Positions 5,373-9,165 of a stretch of DNA of 9,165 nt are shown here, in pieces. Under the pieces are notes generated by a model. The model was not told the origin of the DNA and searched no databases. It saw nothing but the letters and a program-made list of their open reading frames with translations. Each line of letters starts with the position of its first letter. The first letter of the stretch is position 1. The position numbers and the translations under genes are program-made. The stretch is from Dehalococcoidia bacterium (GTDB lineage Bacteria > Chloroflexota > Dehalococcoidia > GIF9 > AB-539-J10), in contig PWUO01000274.1 in NCBI GenBank assembly GCA_003562555.1, positions 1-9,165 on the forward strand, read 5' to 3'.

Positions 5373-5819
5373 ATGAAGGCGCTCATAGTCTACGACTCCG
5401 TTCATGGCAACACGCAGAAGGTCGCGCAGGCTGTGGGGGACGTCATCGTGGGTGAAGTCAATGTTCGACGGGTAGGGGAGGTAACGACGGGTGATCTGAA
5501 GTCGGTGGACCTGCTCATCATTGGCTCACCGACGCACGGGGGCAAACCCACACCAGCAATCCGGGGTTTCCTGGATGGCATGCCGGGGCCCGTCAGCACC
5601 GTGCGAGTGGCCGTGTTCGATACGCGCATGGCGGCAGGATGGGTCAAGGTGTTTGGTTTCGCCGCACCACGGATCGCCACCGCGCTCCGGAGCAAGGGCT
5701 GGTCTGTCGAGGCTCCGGTTGAGGGGTTTTTCGTCAAAGGGCGCGGAGGACCTCTGAAGGATGGTGAACTCCAACGCGCAGCGGCCTGGGGACAGGCGAT
5801 TGCGGAACAGGCGTCCTGA
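5373..5819 (+). CDS. Flavodoxin family protein
   Basis: At 148 residues it matches the length of short-chain flavodoxins. The N-terminal strand MKALIVYDSVHGNTQKVA carries the FMN phosphate-binding loop (S9, G12, N13, T14), and residues 51-58 (GSPTHGGK) form the usual second FMN-contact loop. A third strand, VRVAVFDTRM, and a helix with GFAAPRIATAL complete a flavodoxin fold. Such proteins carry electrons through FMN in the cytoplasm; the redox partners are not visible here. GAGG a few bases ahead of the ATG serves as ribosome binding site, and a TTGACA element lies at 5316. It is convergent with the MFS gene, the two stops being about 100 bases apart. An electron-transfer or NAD(P)H:quinone-reductase-like role is possible; a menaquinone-dependent protoporphyrinogen oxidase (HemG-like) is a less likely alternative. 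Confidence 0.85.
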   Translation: MKALIVYDSVHGNTQKVAQAVGDVIVGEVNVRRVGEVTTGDLKSVDLLIIGSPTHGGKPTPAIRGFLDGMPGPVSTVRVAVFDTRMAAGWVKVFGFAAPRIATALRSKGWSVEAPVEGFFVKGRGGPLKDGELQRAAAWGQAIAEQAS

Positions 5820-5888
5820 TGCGCGTTGTACCCAGGAGTCTGCTCATGAGGCCGACGTCAGTAGTCCCGGGGAGTGTTTTCGCACATG

Positions 5889-5912
5889 CGGAAGGCGGTG
5901 TCATGCCTTCCG
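5889..5912. terminator. Hairpin between the convergent flavodoxin and MFS genes
   Basis: CGGAAGGC (5889-5896) pairs perfectly with GCCTTCCG (5905-5912) around an eight-base loop, just beyond the MFS stop at 5916. Its position between convergent genes suggests a bidirectional terminator, although neither side has a proper T-tract. Confidence 0.5.
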
Positions 5913-5915
5913 GTT

Positions 5916-7367
5916 CTATAGTGCGTGTCGGAAGCCGGTTTCACTGCCCCGCGTGATGGCTCTTTGGACGATAAGGATCAGCACACCAACGACGGCCAAT
6001 GCGATGCTCAACACTGCGGTTGCCTGCAGGCCTGCAATCGTCGCATAGGGCTCGATCACATCGGGTACCACCCCGCGCGCCAGCAACTCCTGCGATCGCG
6101 TAAGCTTTGCGTAGGCGAACGCCGTTCCCGCTATTGCCAGACCCAGGGACTGCCCTATCTGCCTTGAGGTAGCCACGACCGCCGATGCCGTGCCGAGCTG
6201 TCCGCTGGAGGTCGAACCCATTATGGTGCTCAGATTAGGTGTGGCGAACGCGCCCATACCCGCACCCATGACTGTCATGAGTAGTAGAACATCCCACCTC
6301 GAGGTGTCAACGCTGACGCTGAGCATCAGTGCAGCGCCTGCACCCACGGTCACCATTCCAATCATCGATGGCGACCATGGCCCGATTCGATCCGAGATCC
6401 GGCCTGCCAGAGGAGAAGCCACCGCTCGAACGGCATACAGTGTGGCCAGCAGCAACCCAGCTACCGATCCTGGAAGCGAAAGCGCATCCAGGAAGACGAA
6501 AGGGAGTGCGAAGATGACACAGGTTGTTGCCATGTAGAAGATGATGTGGCTGGCCGTCGCAGTCGCGAAGATGCGCTGCAGAAACAGCGACATATCCAGT
6601 ACGGGGTCGCGTGCCCGTCTTTCGATCAGGACAAACCCAGTCAGCAGGAGAATTCCGGTACTGAGCAGGGCAACAACGGGCAGGGAGAGCCAGCCCAGAT
6701 ACGGTCCCCGGTTAATAGCAACGAGAATGCATAAGACGCCAAGGAACAGGGTTGCTGCGCCTGCGCGGTCGAATTGGCGCAGGCTCTCAGGCAGCACCTC
6801 TCTCCTGAGCAGTAGTATCGCCAGCACCGCCGCCACAATGCCGACGGGTATTCTGGTGTAGAAGACGGCGCGCCAGTCAAGCCATTCGACCAGAGCACCG
6901 CCGATTGCTGGTCCGCCAAGCAATCCTACGGACACGACGAACGCCATAATTCCCAGAGCGAGTCCGCGCTCCCTGGAAGGAAACGATGCAGTGACTATTG
7001 CATTGCCCATCGCTACCGTCATCGCGGCACCAACGGCCTGTATCCCTCGGAAGACGATGAGCAGCCCAACACCATCTGCAGTGCTGCAGAGGCTCAACCC
7101 GACGGTGAACAGTATCAGGCCCGTCGTGTACACGCGCTTCCTGCCGAACGCGTCACCAAGCCAACCCAGTGTGAGCATGAGACCGGCACCGATCAGCAGG
7201 TATATGAGCCAGACCCATACGATGTGGTCAGCCGGCACGTCGAATACTCTGCCCAGTTCCGGCAGTACCATGCGGACCGTGCCCTCGTCGAGGGTAATCA
7301 TCAGCGTCCCCGCTGCGACGACACCGAGGACAACCCACTTGTACTGAAGTTGAGAAGCTCTCATCAT
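5916..7367 (-). CDS. MFS transporter, DHA2 (EmrB/QacA-like) drug:proton antiporter
   Basis: From the ATG at 7367 the product has 483 residues, the normal size for the 14-helix DHA2 family. Visible signatures are motif A between helices 2 and 3 (GWLGDAFGRKR, residues 68-78), motif B (RGIQAVGAA, with R107), and antiporter motif C in helix 5 (SVGLLGGPAIGG, 147-158). The family-typical 'DWRAVFYTRIPVGI' follows at 164-177. These proteins export hydrophobic or cationic compounds using the proton gradient; the substrate cannot be predicted. Helix 1 reads TLDEGTVRMVLP, with E28 and R32 where relatives usually have uncharged residues. The start is uncertain: neither ATG (7367 or 7364) has a Shine-Dalgarno site. 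GTG 7424 has GGAGG ten bases upstream and would add 19 residues. The frame stays open to 7700, but that extension has no family pattern. No regulator gene is adjacent. Confidence 0.9.
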   Translation of the reverse strand: MMRASQLQYKWVVLGVVAAGTLMITLDEGTVRMVLPELGRVFDVPADHIVWVWLIYLLIGAGLMLTLGWLGDAFGRKRVYTTGLILFTVGLSLCSTADGVGLLIVFRGIQAVGAAMTVAMGNAIVTASFPSRERGLALGIMAFVVSVGLLGGPAIGGALVEWLDWRAVFYTRIPVGIVAAVLAILLLRREVLPESLRQFDRAGAATLFLGVLCILVAINRGPYLGWLSLPVVALLSTGILLLTGFVLIERRARDPVLDMSLFLQRIFATATASHIIFYMATTCVIFALPFVFLDALSLPGSVAGLLLATLYAVRAVASPLAGRISDRIGPWSPSMIGMVTVGAGAALMLSVSVDTSRWDVLLLMTVMGAGMGAFATPNLSTIMGSTSSGQLGTASAVVATSRQIGQSLGLAIAGTAFAYAKLTRSQELLARGVVPDVIEPYATIAGLQATAVLSIALAVVGVLILIVQRAITRGSETGFRHAL

Positions 7368-7883
7368 TAGATGTTCTGGAGGTGAGTCCGAGGGGCGATT
7401 CTGTGGGGTGCTGACAGCATACACAGTGTCCGCGCCTCCGGGCGCGACCTTCCTCAGAGACAAATCAGCTGTGCATTGTCGCGTGTGAGAGTCGATGATG
7501 GCATGTTCTCGTCCCCCTCGTGACCTGTCGATGTGAGACGAACCGGGCATCAGAACAGGGTAACGGCCGACCTGAAATGCGATTCGGCAGTCGTACGGAC
7601 ATCCAGTGCTGGGGATGGTATCACAAGGTACAGCGACCCAATCAAGGTGGACTGGATTGTGGGGAAGGATCACTGTCGTGCGTGGAAACGTTGCACGCAC
7701 ATTCGTCCAGTCGTCTGCGCAGCGCGGCTTTCATTAGCCCAGTCATCTGTGGTCGGCGCTTGTTGTGTCAGGTCTATGGTGATTGGACGGTCCGAATAGA
7801 CTCAAGCGACTCTTGCCATAACCATTGATCCGGTTGTGATGGTCGCGGCGTGTTCCGGCAACTGCTCTCTCCCCCTCAGGTCC

Positions 7884-7916
7884 CCAGGTTGTGTCGTTTC
7901 GGGCCCGGAAACCTGG
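7884..7916. repeat. Inverted repeat CCAGGTT...AACCTGG
   Basis: CCAGGTT (7884-7890) and AACCTGG (7910-7916) are perfect complements around a 19-base loop that itself contains the palindrome GGGCCC. Alternative pairing GTTTC/GAAAC is possible inside. No T-tract follows. Role unknown. Confidence 0.4.
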
Positions 7917-8121
7917 CCGGGACGGCTTCCCCTCGGGTGTTGAGTCATCCAGGTGTGAAGGAGCAACGACGGTGAGATCAGTCGCGCGTCTGACTTGGCA
8001 TGAGGTTGTGATGTGGAGTTGCTCTGTTCTGCTTCCTGGCACGATCTTTCGCACGTTCTTCATATGTGGTTGAACTCGTCATCCAAAGCACTGGCATATC
8101 GTCGTGAAGGAATAGAGATCG

Positions 8122-8152
8122 CGTGAATTCACGTTGACTACCGCAACGTGAA
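8122..8152. promoter_or_regulatory. Nested palindrome, probable operator upstream of rsgA
   Basis: CGTGAATTCACG (8122-8133) is a perfect 12-base palindrome. Its right half is also the left arm of a second perfect inverted repeat, TTCACGTT (8128-8135) with AACGTGAA (8145-8152). The half-site CGTGAA therefore occurs three times in 31 bases, and the promoter-like TTGACT at 8134-8139 sits between half-sites. This is the layout expected of a repressor operator; the regulator is not in the window. Confidence 0.5.
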
Positions 8153-8163
8153 CCGGTTAGCAT
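8134..8163 (+). promoter_or_regulatory. Promoter-like sequence (TTGACT-18-TAGCAT) in the rsgA leader region
   Basis: TTGACT (8134-8139, five of six) is followed after 18 bases by TAGCAT (8158-8163, four of six). A transcript from near 8170 would have a leader of about 210 bases before rsgA, containing the hairpins at 8175-8190 and 8264-8289. Confidence 0.4.
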
Positions 8164-8174
8164 TATCGGGTAAG

Positions 8175-8190
8175 GGACGGTCAAGCGTCC
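8175..8190 (+). repeat. Small hairpin GGACG/CGTCC in the putative rsgA leader
   Basis: GGACG (8175-8179) pairs with CGTCC (8186-8190) around a six-base loop. It would lie at the extreme 5' end of a transcript started from the promoter at 8134. Confidence 0.35.
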
Positions 8191-8263
8191 GAGGCTTCAT
8201 GACAGCAGTTGTCCTTCATGTAGACCGCGCGTAGCGAAGCGGATTCGCCTTCGCGCACAGTCC

Positions 8264-8289
8264 GATGGCGCACTTCTGTGCCGGCCATC
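8264..8289 (+). repeat. Stable bulged hairpin in the putative rsgA leader
   Basis: GATGGC-GCAC (8264-8273) pairs with GTGC (8278-8281) and GCCATC (8284-8289), separated by a two-base CG bulge, with a TTCT tetraloop. It has no T-tract and ends about 93 bases before the rsgA start. Confidence 0.4.
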
Positions 8290-8371
8290 CGATGTGTGCG
8301 CACCTAGTACGGGACTCATCTCCCAATCGTTTCACCACCCGCGAACCGAATCGCTAATCCTTACGCATCAT

Positions 8372-8376
8372 GGAGG
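8372..8376 (+). promoter_or_regulatory. Ribosome binding site fixing the rsgA TTG start
   Basis: GGAGG lies six bases ahead of TTG 8383. The ATG at 8370 that overlaps it is in another frame and is not the start. Confidence 0.75.
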
Positions 8377-8382
8377 ACGCAA

Positions 8383-9165
8383 TTGTACGAACTATCTTCT
8401 TTGGGCTTTGGCCCGTATTTCGAAGGACAGTTGCCTCAGGTTGAGGCGATCCCTGCACGCATAGCCGGTGAGCACAGGCATGGCTACATCGTGTGGTCCG
8501 TATTCGGCGAGACGTTCGCGCGCCTGGCCGGACGTCTGAGTCGCGCCCTCGACGAGGAGTCCTACCCCGCGACAGGCGACTGGGTGACGCTGAGATCAGT
8601 CCCGGTGTCTGGTGATACTGCGATAATCGAGAAGATTCTCAAGAGGCGCACGGCAATTACACGAGGCGGGGCCGGTGGAGTAAGTCGGATGCAGGTCATA
8701 GTAGCCAATGTCGACATCGTCTTGGTTGTGGTGGGACTTGATGCCAACTACAACACACGACGCATACAACGGTACATTGCGCGTGTACTGGCCGGTGGAG
8801 CCAGACCAATCGTCGTTCTCAACAAGACCGACGTGTGCGACGACGTCAGCCTTCGTATTGCCGAGGTTGGCGAAGCTGCACCAGACCTCGAGATCGTGGG
8901 CACAAGTACGATGCGCGGACTCGGATTGGGGCCGATCGAGGAACAGCTCGGCAGGGGCATCACCGGAGCAGTCGTTGGTTCATCAGGGGCGGGCAAGCCG
9001 ACCCTCATAAACGCACTACTGGGCGAAGACAGGCTTCACACCGGCGCGATCCGCATAAGCGATGGACGTGGCCGGCATACGACAAGCCATCGGGAGATGG
9101 TGGTACTGCCCTCTGGTGGCCTCCTCATCGATACACCGGGGATGCGGGAATTGGCCCTCCTGGAT
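8383..9165 (+). CDS. rsgA: Ribosome small-subunit-dependent GTPase RsgA (3' end missing, altered P-loop)
   Basis: The frame starts at TTG behind a good GGAGG and runs off the window after 261 residues. Residues 1-85 form the N-terminal OB-fold-like region, including the family pattern YPATGDWVTL. The GTPase domain shows the circularly permuted order typical of RsgA/YjeQ: G4 NKTD at 147-150, a G5-like TS after it, G1 at 199-207, then GRHTTSHRE of the switch region, and G3 DTPG at 250-253. RsgA binds the 30S subunit late in its assembly and releases after GTP hydrolysis. The C-terminal zinc-binding domain is beyond the window. The P-loop reads GSSGAGKPT: the Ser/Thr after the Lys, which coordinates magnesium, is Pro206 (codon CCG). 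This may impair GTP binding, be a sequence error, or mark a divergent second copy. Family assignment is very secure. Confidence 0.93.
   Translation, partial: MYELSSLGFGPYFEGQLPQVEAIPARIAGEHRHGYIVWSVFGETFARLAGRLSRALDEESYPATGDWVTLRSVPVSGDTAIIEKILKRRTAITRGGAGGVSRMQVIVANVDIVLVVVGLDANYNTRRIQRYIARVLAGGARPIVVLNKTDVCDDVSLRIAEVGEAAPDLEIVGTSTMRGLGLGPIEEQLGRGITGAVVGSSGAGKPTLINALLGEDRLHTGAIRISDGRGRHTTSHREMVVLPSGGLLIDTPGMRELALLD

Larger units (their letters stand above)
7368..8382. other. About 1 kb without a convincing gene between the divergent MFS and rsgA genes
   Basis: Short open frames exist on both strands, but all give Arg/Ser/Cys-rich products with no family pattern and no good ribosome binding site. 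I found no tRNA-like T-arm, SRP RNA, tmRNA or CRISPR repeat by eye. What is visible is several inverted repeats (7884-7916, 8122-8152, 8175-8190, 8264-8289) and a promoter-like sequence at 8134. An unannotated structured RNA or decayed gene is possible. Confidence 0.5.

Noticed and set aside
5126..5386. Minus-strand open frame of 86 residues
   Set aside because: It overlaps the flavodoxin start and promoter, has no ribosome binding site and matches no family pattern.
7368..7700. 111-residue N-terminal extension of the MFS protein
   Set aside because: The family match begins at the ATG codons at 7367/7364. The extension is Arg/Pro/Cys-rich, shows no membrane or binding-domain pattern, and no good start signal is seen at 7700.
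7520..8063. Overlapping open frames on both strands in the MFS-rsgA gap
   Set aside because: The products are Arg/Ser/Cys-rich, typical of chance frames in GC-rich DNA, and start contexts are poor.

Overview
The window is bacterial chromosomal DNA of moderately high GC. Genes are short, often separated by sizeable intergenic gaps, and use ATG, GTG and TTG starts with clear purine-rich Shine-Dalgarno sites. An Asp23/Gls24-type protein, a DUF4126 membrane protein, two TTG starts and a possible leaderless start suggest a Gram-positive organism. An anaerobic actinobacterium of the Coriobacteriia type would fit, but this is inference with low confidence. I see no RNA gene, insertion sequence, integrase or CRISPR array.

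Layout. 1-378 is the 3' part of an Asp23/Gls24 envelope-stress gene, followed by a terminator-like hairpin. 570-1400 holds a DUF4126 membrane protein and a 59-residue membrane microprotein, probably co-transcribed. 1656-3023 encodes a secreted protein with a helical N-terminal region, an Asp/Pro-rich linker and two Ig/PKD-like beta domains. 3216-3431 (minus) is a dodecin-family protein. 3689-4123 is the broken N-terminal part of a DegV-type fatty-acid-binding protein.

4120-4284 and 4519-4962 (both minus) encode a 54-residue membrane protein and a single-domain cupin. The two are unrelated at their N-termini but end in the same kind of hydrophobic tail, with a WGF...G terminus. 5373-5819 is a small flavodoxin. 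5916-7367 (minus) is a DHA2-type MFS drug/proton antiporter. About 1 kb without a convincing gene follows; it contains a nested palindrome over a promoter-like sequence. From 8383 to the window end is the 5' part of rsgA, whose P-loop Ser/Thr is replaced by proline.

How the parts relate. There is no single obvious operon or pathway. The genes look like mostly independent units: envelope (Asp23, DUF4126, microprotein, secreted Ig-like protein), flavin or redox (dodecin-like, flavodoxin), efflux (MFS) and ribosome maturation (RsgA). Two minus-strand genes, the dodecin and the 54-residue protein, have near-matching promoters (TTGACA, 17 bases, TACG-T). The strongest candidate for something undescribed is the shared C-terminal membrane tail of the cupin and the adjacent small protein. 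The rsgA P-loop change and the structured region upstream of rsgA come next.
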